Assembly: GCF_030272615.1 (NCBI RefSeq)
Contig: NC_081405.1
Coordinates: forward strand, 23,207,772 to 23,271,771
Length of the DNA stretch: 64,000 bases
Source: Cryptomeria japonica
Taxonomy: Eukaryota; Streptophyta; Pinopsida; Cupressales; Cupressaceae
Direction: 5' to 3'
Numbering within the stretch: the stretch's first letter is position 1; each line of letters begins with the position of its first letter. Both the position numbers and the translations under genes were made by a program. Shown one piece after another: positions 1-12,406 of the stretch. The notes under the pieces were generated by a model. It had not been told where the DNA came from, did no database searches, and worked only from the letters and a program-made list of their open reading frames with translations.

Positions 1-1387
1 TTGTATCAAATGATTAATGATGATTGGTGATTTGCAGTTTGGATGGTGAACTTGTATCATGGAAAGGTGTATCTAACCGGAACCGAAACTTGTGATGATT
101 GTCGAAAGACATGTTTCAAATTTCTGATGAAGTTTTGCTAAGGTTTTAGTAGGGTTTAAGGACCGGTGGAGAAATCATCAAATCGGTAGTGATTTTTGAT
201 ATGGCGGTGATCGACGACAAGTCTACATGAAGTTGGTATCACGACACAACCCACGTGAAATATTGAATTGTTGTTTTGGCATGATTCAAGGAAGAATTTC
301 TTAGGAATCAGTGAAATGCTTAGTAGAGTGTTTTGAGGGTTTGAATTTGGTACAAATTGGATTTTTGTGATGGGTTACAATCAATCAACTGTTGATATTG
401 CATTGTAATTTGTTGTAATGATCTATATATCGATCTATGATGATCTCTTATTATTTTAATTGTGAATTCATGATGTAATTAGGTTTTTGTGCCCGACCTA
501 GTTGAGATGGCTATTTAGGATGACAAAGTTGATGTTTATTGTGTTGGTGGTCTTAGACGAAGTGTTAAGGCGTCCAAGTGAAGTGTGAGATCTGCCTGAG
601 AGTTACAGAGTTTTGTGTATAATTGGATCTAATCAAGCAAGCAGAGAAGTGCAAGTAAACATATCATTTTCTTATTGTTGTTCCCTAACAGTTGCAACAG
701 GTTAAATCCCTTAACTGGGTAGGTCCTAACAGGCCTTAAACATTTAAGTCCCCTAACAGGGAAACTCTTAAAAGAGTGTTAAATCCTCTCATGAGGTTGA
801 TCCTAACAGGTCATCAAGCTCCTAATTGGGCTACTAGGAAAATCCCCTAACCAGGTGACTCCTAACAGGGTTTGCTCCTAACGGGGCGTATTGTAAGCTC
901 CTAACAGGGCGTACTTCAAAAGAGTAAAAATACTCGTGGGTACCAACTCCCACCGTGGTTTTTCCCTATTTGGCTTTCCACATCAAAAAAATATGGTGCT
1001 CATGTGTGGAATATTTTTCATGTGATGCTCTTGTTTAAGTTTCATTTCATACATTATTTATGAGACATCGGTTATGATGTTTTATCGAAAGTTTATCAGA
1101 GATTATCGGTACTGATAAGAAGTTGTGAGAGAAAGTTTTGATCTAATTGATAAGTTTAATGAGTCAGTAAATGATCAAGTTGATATGATTGCTTAGTGAT
1201 GAAAGTATTGATTGTTGAGCTAAATGATTTGATTAATGTGTTAAGAAAATCTGATTAAAGAAGTTGAGATATTTGTTAAAAGGTTTTAGATCTGAGATTA
1301 GTTTGATTTTGGGTTTAAAGTTACAATTGGTCATAATACTGATTCACCCCCCCTCTTAGTATTAAATGAATCCTCATAAGATTAACA
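1..1387 (+). repeat. 5' LTR of element A (start outside window)
   Basis: Aligns along its length with 25098-26484. It ends in AACA, immediately before the primer binding site. It holds no gene; the main internal structure is the CCTAACAGGG-type array at 683-910. I did not find a convincing TATA box in the visible part. Confidence 0.9.
683..910 (+). repeat. Array of CCTAAC(A/C)GGG words in the LTR of A
   Basis: About ten copies of a word close to CTCCTAACAGGG are spaced roughly 15-35 bases apart. Variants include CTAACCAGG, TTAACTGGG and CTAACGGGG. The same array is present in the other LTR at 25780-26008, where several copies read CTAACCGGG, so it is an old part of the LTR and not a local expansion. 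Confidence 0.75.
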
Positions 1388-1389
1388 AT

Positions 1390-1401
1390 TGGTATCAGAG
1401 C
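1390..1401 (+). other. Primer binding site of element A (initiator tRNA-Met type)
   Basis: TGGTATCAGAGC sits two bases after the LTR end. This is the standard plant copia and chromovirus primer site, complementary to the 3' end of initiator methionine tRNA. Confidence 0.92.
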
Positions 1402-1461
1402 TTTGGTTCTTTGTGTGCAAAAAGCCTGACCACTTGAGGAAAAGATTCTGAGGAAGTCAAG

Positions 1462-3026
1462 ATGATGAAGAAAGAGGCTCCTAAGTTCAACAAGGATAAC
1501 TATAGGATCTCGAAAGATAGAATGAAGATCTACATCAAAGGTATTGGTGCACAATATTGGAAGAAAGTTGAAAAAACATATGTTGCTCCTACCACTACTC
1601 CCTTGACATTGGATGAACTCAGAGAGCAACAAGATAACATGCAAGCCCTTGAAGCTATTGTAAGTACTTTATCTGATTCAGAGTATGTTGATGTTCAAGG
1701 ATTGAAAACTGTAGGTGAGGTTTGAGAAAAGTTAGAGAAAATCTATGGAGGAGATGAGCATGTTCAAAGAGCCAAAGAAGAAAGCTTGAGAGGAAAGTTC
1801 GATGACATGAGAATGCTTAAAGGAGAGAATATTGCACAGTATGGTCAAAGAATCAAAGAAGTTGTTGGTGGCATATAGAGTGCAGGAGGTAAAATAGAAG
1901 ATGATACAATAGTAAGTAAAATGCTCAGATTCCTTCAACCTCAGTATGCTATAAGTGTATCAGATTTCCAAGAACTTAGATCTATTTCAAAGGATAAGGT
2001 AATTGTTTGATTGATTGGTAAACTTACAGCTTTTGAATTAAATAGTTTTGACAATATTGTGACAAAATCTACCGAATCTACCTTTAAAGCTTCTATTATT
2101 GATTCATCTACTAGAAAAAGAAAAGATATTTGTCAAAATCATGAGTATAGGACAAATCGTGGAAGTAACTGGGGAAATGAAGACAATGAAGATGAAGTGA
2201 TGTAACTTGAGGCATTGTTAGCAAAGAGATTTCCAAGAGGCACTGGTAAGTATAAAGGAAAGCTACCTTTCAAGTGTTTCTCTTGTAGTAAAATTGGTCA
2301 TATTGCTACTAACTGCCCTAACATCGATAAGAAAGAAAAGTTTAGAAGATTCAAAGGAATGGGCAAGAAACATTGTTATGTTGTATTAGATGAAGGAGTG
2401 ACCAATGAGAAGTCTGAAGATGAAGATGACAATGAAGAAATTGTGTTTGTAGTTGTAAAGGAAGATCTGTCAAATGAAAAGGCACTAGTATCTCAAATGG
2501 AGAATAGTGATGAATGGATTATAGACAGTGTCTTCTCACACCACATGACAGGAGATAAAAGTAATTTCATAACCCTTAATGAATTTGATGGAGGTGTTGT
2601 TAGATTTGGAAATAACTCTCCCGACATGGTGAAAGGTAAAGGTTCTATCTCTCTAAATGGGAAGAGTGATGTTGATGATGTGTTTTGGGTTGATGGTCTT
2701 AAGCATAATCTTTTAAGTGTTGGTCAGCTCAATGATAAAGGTTATTTTCTTGAGTTTAAGAGTGGAGCCTACATAATTCTTGGAGGTAATGGTGAACTGA
2801 ATGCTACCGGGAAGCAAACTAAAGGTAGCTTATTCCATTTAAATAGTAATATTAATAATTATTTGGTTGCAAGAATGGAAGACAGTTCGTTGTGGCATAA
2901 AATATGTTATCATGTTAATTTTAATAATTTGGTTAAGATAAGCAAGTCAAGTGTTGTAAGAGGATTACCCCAACTTGTCAAACCGGATAGTGTGTTATGC
3001 AAAGATTGTCAAATTGGTAAGATGAC
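1462..3026 (+). pseudogene. Copia gag, protease and start of integrase (broken)
   Basis: One reading frame runs from the ATG at 1462 to the G1 insertion, broken by four in-frame stops (near 1725, 1878, 2010 and 2205). Gag carries a CX2CX4HX4C zinc knuckle (CFSCSKIGHIATNC, near 2270-2315) that binds RNA in copia capsids. The protease motif, normally Asp-Ser-Gly, reads Asp-Ser-Val before the conserved HHMTG stretch, so catalytic geometry is probably lost. The end (about 2880-3026) is the GAG-pre-integrase zinc-binding segment with a C..C pair before GKMT. Coding resumes at 10720 beyond G1. Family assignment is firm; function is lost. Confidence 0.9.
3022..3026. repeat. Left target-site duplication of G1
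   Basis: ATGAC here is repeated at 10715-10719 on the far side of G1. Copia coding (GKMT) continues in register across the site when the insertion is ignored. Confidence 0.9.
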
Positions 3027-4525
3027 TAATGCAAAGGCCTTCTTACACACCTAAGGAAAAGTCCAATATATTTATTTTTGACCTCTCCAATGGCAACAAG
3101 GATCCTAAAAGGAAGGACTCCACACCTTATGGGTAGAACTACTCACAAACCACTATGCTAGTATCTACTCAAGATGAGTAAAAGGCTTCAACTTCTCTAT
3201 TGCACCACTCCATGACTCCTACACTTGGGGGATTTGGAATTGGTCCATTGATGCCTAATAAGGACTGTTCCAAATATTATTTTTTAGGTTTTGTCTTCAA
3301 TACCTTATACCTCATTTGGAAACCTACCCCTCTGGCTAGTAGCCCTATTTAGCGAGTATTTTGCCCTTAACTCTAAAATATTGCACACAACCTAAAAAAA
3401 AGCTTAGCATCCCAGATACCCTTTAAAGAGTTATACTCATCCCCAAAATGGTTTGGCAATATCTGCACTTTAAGGGTCTGAACCCCTTAGAAGCCTAGAG
3501 ACCTAATTAGGGTGATTAGGCCTATTTTACAAAGCAACCACCATTTATTCATTCCAAAATATTAAAAAAAATACATGGTCATGTGAAGGATGGTAAATAA
3601 CTTCTAATTCCAAGGTTTCATGCCTAGAATCCACCGCTCCAAGGTTTTACGGTGATTGTCCTAATTTTGCATGAGGTAGTCACATGGAGATGCCTACCTA
3701 GATTTGTCTCTTACTCCTCACAGCCAACTCTTCCCTGTAAGAACCCCTAAAAATACTAGAATAAATAGGACAATCCTACACTCCATCAAAGGAAGAAACT
3801 TCTAGGTGAAAGGAATGCAAGATATGGCCATTTTTGGCTAAAACCATAGCCAAACCCTTACTTTCTGAGTAACAGTCAGATATTTGAAGGGTTCTCCGTA
3901 CTCAAAAATGTTAAGGACCTCATAACACTGCCAAATAAAATTTTATTCAACCCTCCAACTACTCCATGAATGGTTTTGTCCAATTCAATCCATACAAGGA
4001 CATACAATCTCTACAAACTCAGAATTTCTGGGAAAACTTGGCTTATTTAGTGTTTATTTGCTTCCAAACTTCAAACCACAATCAATATAACCTTGGGGAT
4101 CATGTCCATGAGGTTTATATCCCTCTCTAATGGTTTCCAACCAAATTTTGAAGAGGTTGGAGCCGTTGAGAGGCTTACAACAACCCAACTTTGAAAAGTT
4201 GCACTTTTGCTCTCAAAAGTTGCATTTTGACACAAAAGTTGTCAAACACCACGAGCTTGGGATCCACACAACTTGGATCAACCAAACACCATCAAGACAC
4301 CCTAAAAACCTATCAAACACCCAAACAAACATCCTACTACCCCTATTGACCAAACTGTCCCAATTGGCTTATCAAGATGCCTAATTTGTGACATTGGTTT
4401 ACATGGTGGGGTCTTTATTGAATACATGAAAAGTTCACACACAAAAGACATTCACAATGACCCTAAGACCCTAATATTCATCATCAAATCCATGATTGGC
4501 TTGTTTAGGAGGTTCTCTCGCACCA
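3027..4525 (-). repeat. 3' LTR of G1
   Basis: About 1.5 kb, homologous to 9271-10714 throughout. Read on the minus strand it starts TGGTGCGAG and ends TGCATTA, the last bases mutated from TGCATCA in the partner. An apparent 84-codon ORF inside each copy is conserved only because the LTRs are copies of each other; I do not call it a gene. Confidence 0.93.
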
Positions 4526-4604
4526 TGCTCCTCGAGAAATGAGATCTCAAGCCCACTTGAGATCAGAGTTTGAAGGTTTGCACCATGGTTAGAAATTTGT
4601 TTGT

Positions 4605-5862
4605 CTGTCATCCAAACTTCTTCAGAGTCCGGTTTGCCCTACCAAGCCACCAAATATTCTATTCACTCCTTGTTCCTTGTCCTCTTTGTGACTCTAGTGT
4701 CTAAAACCTTGCTCAACTTTGGTGGATCATGCTTTGTAATATCATCATCTTTTGCAACCTACATTGGTTCGTCTTCTTCATTTCCATTGCCTTTATAAGG
4801 TGTAAGATCACACACATTAAAGATAGGTGACAATCCAAGATCAGGAGGAAGTTGGATTTCATAAGCATTCTGTCCACATTTCTTTAAAATCTGACATGGT
4901 CCAATCTTTGTTTGCATGAGCTTGGTGTGCTTGCCTTTTAGGAGTCTCTCCTTCTTCAAATGTACCCATACTAAGTCCCCAACATCACACTGCACATCCC
5001 TCTTTTTCTTGTTAGCATGAGCCTTGTACTTCTCTACAGATTGTTGGAGATGAGACTTCACTTGATCATGTACCTCCTTGATAGCTGATGCAAAGTCTTC
5101 ACCATATGCACTAATGGATTCTTCTTTGGGTAACTCTCACAACTCTAACACACCTCTTGGGTGGATGCCATACACAATTTGGAAAGGAGACTTCCCAGTG
5201 CTTCTATTTATGGTATCATTGTATGAAAACTCTGCTTGTGATAGTATGTTGTCCCATTTCTCTCCATGTTGTCTTGTCAAACATCTTAATAGGTTCCCCA
5301 AGGACCTATTGACAACTTCAGTTTGTCCATCCGTTTGAGGATGGTAGACAGATGAGAAAGCTAGGTTGGTTCCCAACTTCTTCCATAGGGTCCTCCAAAA
5401 GTGTCCTGGGAACTTCACATCCCTGTCTGAAACTATGTTTAGAGGCAACCCATGTATCCGAACTATCTCTTTGAAAAACAAGTCTGCAACATATGAGGCA
5501 TCACAATAGGTTTTACATGGCAAGAAATGAGCCATTTTTCTAAATTTTTCGACCACTACAAAAACACTGTCAAACCCCCTCCTTGTCCTAGGCAGACCCA
5601 ACACATAATCCTTGCTTATGCTCTCCCATGGCCTAGAAGGAATGGGTAAGGGTTGGTGCAAGCATGCATTGGTGGATTTCCCCTTGGCTTTCTAACAAAT
5701 TACACATGTCTCCACAAACTTCCTTACATCTGCCTGCAACTTAGGCCAGTAGTAGTGTCTTTTCACAAGATCAAGGGTCTTGTCAAGACCAAAATGACCT
5801 GCCATTGCTCCACAATGCTTCTCCCTAATGATATTCAGTCTTATTGAACACTTAGGAATGCA
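4605..5862 (-). pseudogene. G1 integrase with C-terminal chromodomain (broken)
   Basis: Read on the minus strand, an HHCC zinc-binding segment (about 5690-5830, ending CVIC) is followed by the catalytic core with the three acidic positions visible: Asp in the KDYVLGLP stretch, Asp in VSDRD, and Glu in DGQTEVVNR. The PKLSKVL...EYLVAW...GKPDSEEVW segment at about 4605-4740 resembles a chromodomain, which in chromoviruses steers integration toward modified histones. Stops occur after the zinc segment (VIC), after the core (GVLEL), after NEEDEPM and twice within the chromodomain. The gene is dead, but its domain set fixes the family. Confidence 0.88.
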
Positions 5863-7544
5863 TTATTGTCCACCTTTGAATAGAAATCCCTCTTGGATCA
5901 AAAACTTAGAGAATTCAACATGATACCTCTCACCAAAAGACTCACATACCTTGTAGATCTCTCCAAAATATTCATCAGCATCATACATGTTCTTCAAGGA
6001 GTCAATGCCAACACTTTCCATCTTGATTTGATTGATAGTTAAGACCCTCCTACTTAAGGCATCTGCAACTTTGTTCTTGACCCCCTTTTTGTGCTTGAGA
6101 TTGAAGGTGAAGGCTTGTAGGGTCTCTACCCACTTCATGTGCCTGTGGTTTAACTTCTCTTGACTGTTTATGAAATTGAGTGTCTGATTGTCAGTAAAAA
6201 CTATGAACTCCTTAGGCAATAAATAGTGCCTCCATTTCTTCAATGAATGAACCAAAGCATGCATCTCCAATTCATAGGATGAGTATCTCCTCCTGGCATC
6301 ATTTATCTTTTCACTAAAAAAGACAATTGGTATTCCTTCCTGATTGAGTACTAATCCAATAGCCATGTGGCTTGCATCACATTCCACCTGAAATATCTTA
6401 AGTCCGGTAGGGCTAGGACTGGTTGTTCTGAAACTTTCTTCTTCAAAATTTCAAATGAGTCATCTACCTCCTTGGTCCAACTGAACCTGCACTTTTGTCC
6501 TCCCTTTATGGTGTCAAGCATTGGTGCACAAACATGACTAAATCCCCTTATAAAATTCCTATAGAGGGTTTCTAAGCCATGGAAACTTCGAACATCATTC
6601 ATAGTTTTAGGTGTAGGCCAATACAATATAGCACTTACCTTCTCCTGGTCCATTTTCAACTCACCTTGTGAGATTACAAAGCCCAGGTAGATGATCTCCT
6701 CTTGCATGAACAAACACTTATCCAAATTTATCTAGATGATCTCCTCCTGCATGAACAAACACTTATCCAAATTTATCATTAGCTGCTCTTCATGTAACCT
6801 TTTGAGGACCATATCTACATGTTTGAGGTTCTCTTCCTTTGAGTGGCTAAAGATCAAGATATCATCAAGGTATACTATCACAAACTTGCCTATGAACTCC
6901 ACCAAGACCTCATTCATCAACCTCATAAAGGTACTAGGGGCATTGGATAACCCAAATGGCATGACTTTCCACTCATACAACCCCTCATTGGTTTTAAAAG
7001 TTGTTTTCCATTCATCCCCTAGCCTTATTCTAATCCGATGGTATCCACTCTTTAGATCCATTTTGGTGAAATATTTTGCACTCCCCAAGCAATCAAGTAA
7101 ATCCTCTATCCTAGGGATTGGAAACCTATACCTTATGGTTATCTTGTTGATGGCCCTTGATTATGTGCATAGCCTCCAAGTGCCTTCTTTCTTCAATGCA
7201 ATTACAACAGGTACTGCACATGGGCTTAGACTCTTTCCAATTATCCCTGATTCTAGCAACTCCTCAATTTGTCTTGCCATCTCTACATTTTGATCTAGGA
7301 TCAGCTTGTATGCTACCTTATTTGGTAAGGTAGATCTAGGGATCAGATCTATGCAATAACTTATGTCTCTCACAGGTGGCAGGGATCTTGGCATTTCATC
7401 CGAGATGATGCCTTTGTACTTGTCAAGTAATTGTCTGACTGCAAGGTCTATGTGCCTTTTTCCTTCTTCTTTCCTCTCTACAAACTGCTCCTTCTTTGTC
7501 ACCTTGGACTTGGGAATGAGGGCATAGCAAACTGCATCCTTCAC
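5863..7544 (-). pseudogene. G1 reverse transcriptase and RNase H (broken)
   Basis: RT shows [24 protein letters not shown] and the catalytic YLDD box (near 6855-6885). A 45-base in-frame tandem duplication (6688-6777) inserts 15 codons and a stop. A frameshift near 6390 then moves the reading frame. RNase H follows with ECDAS, YELEMHALV, FTDNQ and the KVADALSRR end, so its four acidic positions look present. Spacing is normal for a gypsy pol of this type. Confidence 0.9.
6688..6777. repeat. 45-base tandem duplication inside the G1 RT gene
   Basis: Two adjacent units, 6688-6732 and 6733-6777, differ at one base. The length is a multiple of three, yet the new junction creates a stop codon on the coding (minus) strand just after the repeated CLFMQEEII segment. 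Confidence 0.9.
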
Positions 7545-7562
7545 TGCAATCTCCTTTGTGAA

Positions 7563-8138
7563 CTACTTTCCTTCTACCAATAACACTTTAGCATCTTTCC
7601 ATTTTGGTTCCTTCTCATTCTCCATCAAGGGTAAAAGCTCTATCACCTTACCATCCTTGGTGATTGAATAAGTGTTTCTAACCCCATCATGATAAGCCTT
7701 CAAATCAAACTGCCATGGTCTTCCAAATAGGAGATGACATGCAACCATCTTGGCTATATCAAATGGCAATCTATCCTTGTATGATCCAATCTAAAACTCT
7801 ACCCAAGCCTGCTCCTCTACCACTGCTTGCTGACCTTGGGTGAGCCATGAGACCTTGTAGGGGTAAGGATGTGGCAACCTTCTCAACTTAAGCTTCTCCA
7901 CCATTTGAAGTGACACAAACTTTTCAATAGACCCTAAGTCTATCAAGACCTTGCACACCTTTGCTCCTGCCTTGTAGGTAGTTTTGAAAAGAGACTTTCT
8001 TTGTGGGGGCTCCTTATCAGGTACCTTCATGGTGGTCACTGCTCTCCTCATCATCAGAGCCTCTCCTCTTACAAGGTAGCCATAGCTATTAGGAGCATTA
8101 ACACTTTGGTAGGTGTTTGCACTTGCCACCTTTGGCAA
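7563..8138 (-). pseudogene. G1 protease region (broken)
   Basis: The minus strand encodes a retropepsin-like stretch with VLIDLGSIEKFVS near 7925-7955, where Asp-Thr-Gly is expected; Leu replaces Thr. Downstream residues (LLFGRPWQFD, near 7700-7750) match the ILGRPW-type segment that closes gypsy proteases. A stop near 7788 and another near 7560 break it. It shares a frame with the RT region. Confidence 0.78.
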
Positions 8139-8146
8139 TTAGATTC

Positions 8147-9221
8147 CTACACCAAATTGCTCCTTCTTTCTCCCATGGAGTTGGCCATGTGCCCTTGTTG
8201 GTTGCATTTGTAGCATCTAGCAGGTCCTCTACCTTGGGATCTTCCTCTAGAGGATGGTCTTCTACCTCTAAAGTTCCCTCTTAGATTGTAGCCTCCTCCT
8301 TGGTTGTAACTACTCCCTCCTTTATTGCCTTCTTGGCTAGACTCACCTTGGTATCCAAAACCATTTCCTCTACCTCTAAAAGGGCCTCTTCCCCCTCTTT
8401 TTTGTCTCCATTTTCCTCTTATTTTGTTCATGCCTTCTCTTTAACTTCTCCTCCACCTTGAGTGCCAATTGAAAGCATTTTTGGATTGTCTCCGAGGTGT
8501 GGAGGTTCAAATCTTTTTAGATGGAAAATATCAATCCATTGAGATATCTCGCCACCTTATCATCTTCACTCTCCTTTACCTTGGTCTTCACACACAACTT
8601 CATGAACTCCTCTGTGTAGGAACTCACGTCTAACTCCTTTTGCTTCAAGTTATGTATTCTCTTATGCAATTGAACATTATAGTCCACTGGAACATAGGCT
8701 TCCTTCACCAAAGCCATCATCTTCTTCCATGTAGCCACTTTTCTCTTTCCCTCTTTCACCCTCTCATCTTGGATGAAAGTCCACCAAGTTAGTGCAACCC
8801 CTTTCATTTTGGATTGGGCCATCTTCACCCTTTGGTGTTCTAGTATGTCTTCACTCTCAAAGAAATTATCTAAGGAGTCTATCCACTCCATCATTGTATC
8901 AGGCTCCATCTTTCCTGCAAACACTGGCAGATCCAACTTCACATCCATTATTCTTCTTTCCATGGACTTGAGGACACTCATCAGGGGTCTCTGGTCTGCA
9001 GGAACCTCTAGTTCTTCCTGCCTAGGGATCTCCTCTTCATCTCCTCCAGAGTCTCTCTCTCCCCTCTCCACTTTTCCCTTCAATTGGTCCATTTCATTCC
9101 TCAAGGCCCGATTCTCAGTCTTGACTGCTATGCTCTCTGCCATCTGCTTCTTCACCAATACAACCAACTCAACATTGGTCATCCTTGATGGGATATCTTG
9201 GGATCCCTCTTCCTCTGACAT
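8147..9221 (-). pseudogene. G1 gag with decayed zinc knuckle
   Basis: I place the start at the minus-strand ATG ending at 9221 (MSEEEG), 36 bases inside the primer binding site. Features are an N-terminal coiled-coil-like stretch, the capsid core (FAGKMEPDTMMEWIDSL ... WWTFIQDE), a stop near 8515, then, after a frameshift, an Arg/Gly-rich tail with a zinc knuckle CYKCNQQGH near 8190-8215 whose last Cys is missing. Gag forms the virus-like particle and binds element RNA; this copy is dead. Confidence 0.85.
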
Positions 9222-9256
9222 ATTGTCTTCTTCTCCAGTCCAAAATACACTCCTAA

Positions 9257-9268
9257 GCTCTGATACCA
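9257..9268 (-). other. Primer binding site of G1 (initiator tRNA-Met type)
   Basis: On the minus strand TGGTATCAGAGC lies two bases beyond the 5' LTR end (ATCA). It fixes the element's orientation. Confidence 0.92.
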
Positions 9269-9270
9269 CT

Positions 9271-10714
9271 TGATGCAGAGGCCTTCTTCACACCTAAGGA
9301 CAAGTCCAATAGGTTTAGTTTTGACCTCTCCAATGGCCACAAGGATCCTACAAGGAAGGACTCCACACCTTATGGGTAGAACTACTCACAAACCATTATG
9401 CTAGTATCTACTCAAGATGATTAAAAGGCTTCAACTTCTCTATTGTTTGCTAAGGACTGTTCCAAACATTAGTTTTAGATTTTGTCTTCAATACCTTATA
9501 CCTCCTTTGGAAACCTACCCCTTTGGCTAGTAGCCCTATTTAGCGAGTATTTTTCCCTTAACTCTAAAATATTGCACACAACCTGACAAAAAACTTACCA
9601 TTCTAGATACCCTTTAAGGATTTATACTCATCCCCAAAATGGTTTGGCAGGATCTGCACTTTAAGGGTTGAAACCCCTTAAAAGCCTAGAGACCTAATTA
9701 GGGTGATTAGGCCTATTTTACAAAGCAACCATAGTTTCTTCATTTAAAACTGAAAAAAAAACTACATGGGCATGTGGCGGATGGTAAATAACTTCTAATT
9801 CCAGGGTTGCACTCCTAAGATCCACCGCTACAAGTTTTTAAGGTGACTGTCCTAATTTTGCATGAGGTAGCATATGGAGATGCCTACCTAGATTTGTCTC
9901 TTACTCCTCACAACCAATTATTACCTGCAAGATCCCCTGAAATCCTAGAATAAATAGGCCAATCTTGTACTCCACCAAAGGAAAAAACTTCTAGGTGAAA
10001 GGAATGCAAGATATGACCATTTTTTGCTAAAACCCTAGCCAAACCCTTACTTTCCTGGTAACCGTCATAAATTTGAAGGGTTCTCCTTACTCACAAATGT
10101 TCAGGACCTCAGACTACCACCAAATAAAAGGTGATTCAACCCTCCAACTACTCCATCAATGGTTTTGTCCAATTCAATCCGTACAAAAACGTACAATCTT
10201 TGCAAACTCGAAATTTCTAGGAAAACTCAATTTATTTAGTGTTTATTTGCTTCCAAACTTCAAACCACAATCAATATAACCTTGGGGATCATGTCCACAA
10301 GTTTTATAGACCTCTCCAATGGTTTCCAACCAAATTTTGAAGAGGTTGGAGCCGTTGAGAGGCTTACAACAACCCAACTTTGAAAAGTTGCACTTTTGCT
10401 CTCAAAAGTTGCATTTTGACACAAAAGTTGTCAAACACAACGAGCTTGGGATAAACACAACTTGGATCAACCAAACACCATTAAGAAACCCTAAAAACCT
10501 ATCAAACACAAAAACAAACATCCTACTGCCCCTATTGACCAAATTGTCCCAATTAGCTTATCAAGATGCCTAATTTGTGACATTGGTTTACATGGTGGGG
10601 TCTTTATTGAATACATGAAAAGTTCACACACAAAAGACATTCACAATGACCATAAGATCCTAATCTTCATCATCAAATCCATGATTGTCTTGTTGAGGAG
10701 GTGCTCCTGCACCA
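9271..10714 (-). repeat. 5' LTR of G1
   Basis: Homologous to 3027-4525. Minus-strand ends are TGGTGCAGG and CTGCATCA, a canonical TG...CA. About 55 bases shorter than the left copy because of one internal deletion near 9450. No gene in it. Confidence 0.93.
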
Positions 10715-10719
10715 ATGAC
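10715..10719. repeat. Right target-site duplication of G1
   Basis: ATGAC, identical to 3022-3026. Confidence 0.9.
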
Positions 10720-12406
10720 CTCTATTTCTTTCAATAGCAACAATTTTATTTATGAGAATGTTTTAGATTTGGTACATACTGATCTTTGTGGCCCTATGAG
10801 AACAAAGAGTTATTTTGGTGATAGGTATTTCATGATCTTCACCAATGACTATTATAAAATGATGTGGGTGACATTTTTGAGAGAGAAATCAAAAGCATTT
10901 AATAAATTTAAATCATTTAAAGCTCTGGTTGAGAAGGAAACTAGTAAGAACTTGAAGTGTTTAAGATTAGACCGAGGAGGTGAATTCACATTTGATGAAT
11001 TTATTAAGTATTTTGATGAACAGGGTATAAAGAGACAGATGATTGCTCTGAGGACACCACAATAGAATGGCATAGTAGAAAGGATGAACATAAAAATAGT
11101 TGAAGCTGCAAGAACCATGTTATTACAGGGTAATGTATCCAAAAAAAATTGGAGAGAAGCGGTCAATACTGTTGTATACACTCTAAACCGGGTACTGGTA
11201 AAGAGAGGTAGCAATAAGACACCCTATGAGCTATGGTATGGAAAAACTCCTTGTGTTACTTATTTCAATTTTTTTGGAAATCAATGCTTTATTAAGAGAG
11301 ATAACTACACTAAGAAGTTTGATGCAAAATCTGATGAGGGAATTTTTCTTGGTTACTCTTCTAAGAGTAAGGCATATAAATGTTACAATAAGTGAACTAA
11401 GAAAATTATTGAAAGTTCTAATGTAAAATTTGATGATCTATCTGATAATTTTGAAGGTACAAGTAGATTATAACCTGAAAAGGATGATAATGAGGAAAAG
11501 TTTGTGATCATTGAACCAGATGCAAAGAATAATGAAGAACCGGTAAATACAAAATTAGGTGCTCAACCGGTAAGCGATGGCAGTGAGGAAGAAGATGAAG
11601 AACCTGATGAAGAAGATGCAGAACCGACACATGCAATACCTAGATATGTCAGATTGAATCATTCATAAGAGCATATAATTGGTGATAAGAATGTAGGTGT
11701 GCAAACCAGGAGAAAGATCCGAGAGAACTCATGTTTGATATCTATAATTGAACCCAAGACAGGTAAGAAAGCACTGAAGGATGATGATTGGGTAAATACA
11801 ATGAATGAAGAATTAGATCAAATCAAGAAGAATTAGACATGGTCACTTGTTCCTAGACCGGAGGATAAGAATGTAATTGGAACAAAATGGGTCTTTAGGA
11901 ATAAATTGGATGAAGAAGGAAAGATTGTGACAAACAAGGCGAGGTTAGTGTGCAAAGGGTATGCTCAAGAGGAAGGTGAGGATTATGGTGAAACATTTGG
12001 ACCTATTGCTAGATTAGAAGGTGTAAGGATGCTACTAGCATTTGCTACATATAAGGGATTCAAGGTTTACCAAATGGATGTCAAGTTAGCCTTTCTAAAT
12101 GGGATTCTAGAAGAAGAAGTATACATTGAACAACCAGATGAATTTTCCTTGACCGATGATAAAGACAAGGTGTGTAGATTGTACAAAGCACTATATGGTC
12201 TTAAGCAGGAACCAAGGACATGGTATGAGAGATTACATGCACATTTGATCAAGATTGGATTCCAACGTACCAGTGAGGACAACAACATTTATTTAAAGAC
12301 TGATGGAGATAAGATTCTGATAGCTGAAGTATTTATTGATGATATAATTTTTGGTGGAAATGATGATATGTGTATGAACTTGTTAACCCTACTTTTTGAG
12401 GAGTGA
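10720..12406 (+). pseudogene. Copia integrase core and reverse transcriptase of element A (broken)
   Basis: Continuation of the 1462-3026 gene. The integrase core shows HTDLCGPM, RLDRGGEF and NGIVERMN, the three acidic catalytic positions of copia integrases. An acidic linker (about 11560-11640) leads to RT with GTKWVFRNK, ARLVCKGYAQ, QMDVKLAFLNG, LYGLKQ and the catalytic box as FIDDIIFGG (near 12330-12350), Phe-Ile in place of Tyr-Val. Stops fall near 11064, 11394, 11472, 11667 and 11835, all in one frame. RT is cut shortly after its catalytic box by N2, and the following RT thumb and most of RNase H are missing from the window. Confidence 0.9.

Larger units (their letters stand above)
3027..10714 (-). 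mobile_element. Element G1: Ty3/gypsy chromovirus nested in element A
   Basis: Two LTRs (3027-4525 and 9271-10714) on the minus strand flank gag, protease, RT, RNase H, integrase and a chromodomain, the gene order of plant chromoviruses. A perfect 5-base duplication, ATGAC, flanks it inside the copia integrase gene. The right LTR ends TG...CA exactly; the left copy begins TA instead of TG. LTR copies differ by many substitutions, and the right copy lacks about 55 bases present in the left near 3210-3265, so it is an old insertion, but younger than A. Confidence 0.95.

Noticed and set aside
4130-4384. 84-codon ORF present twice, in both G1 LTRs (also 10319-10573)
   Set aside because: Conservation is explained by LTR duplication; no recognisable residues, no start context, opposite strand to the element.
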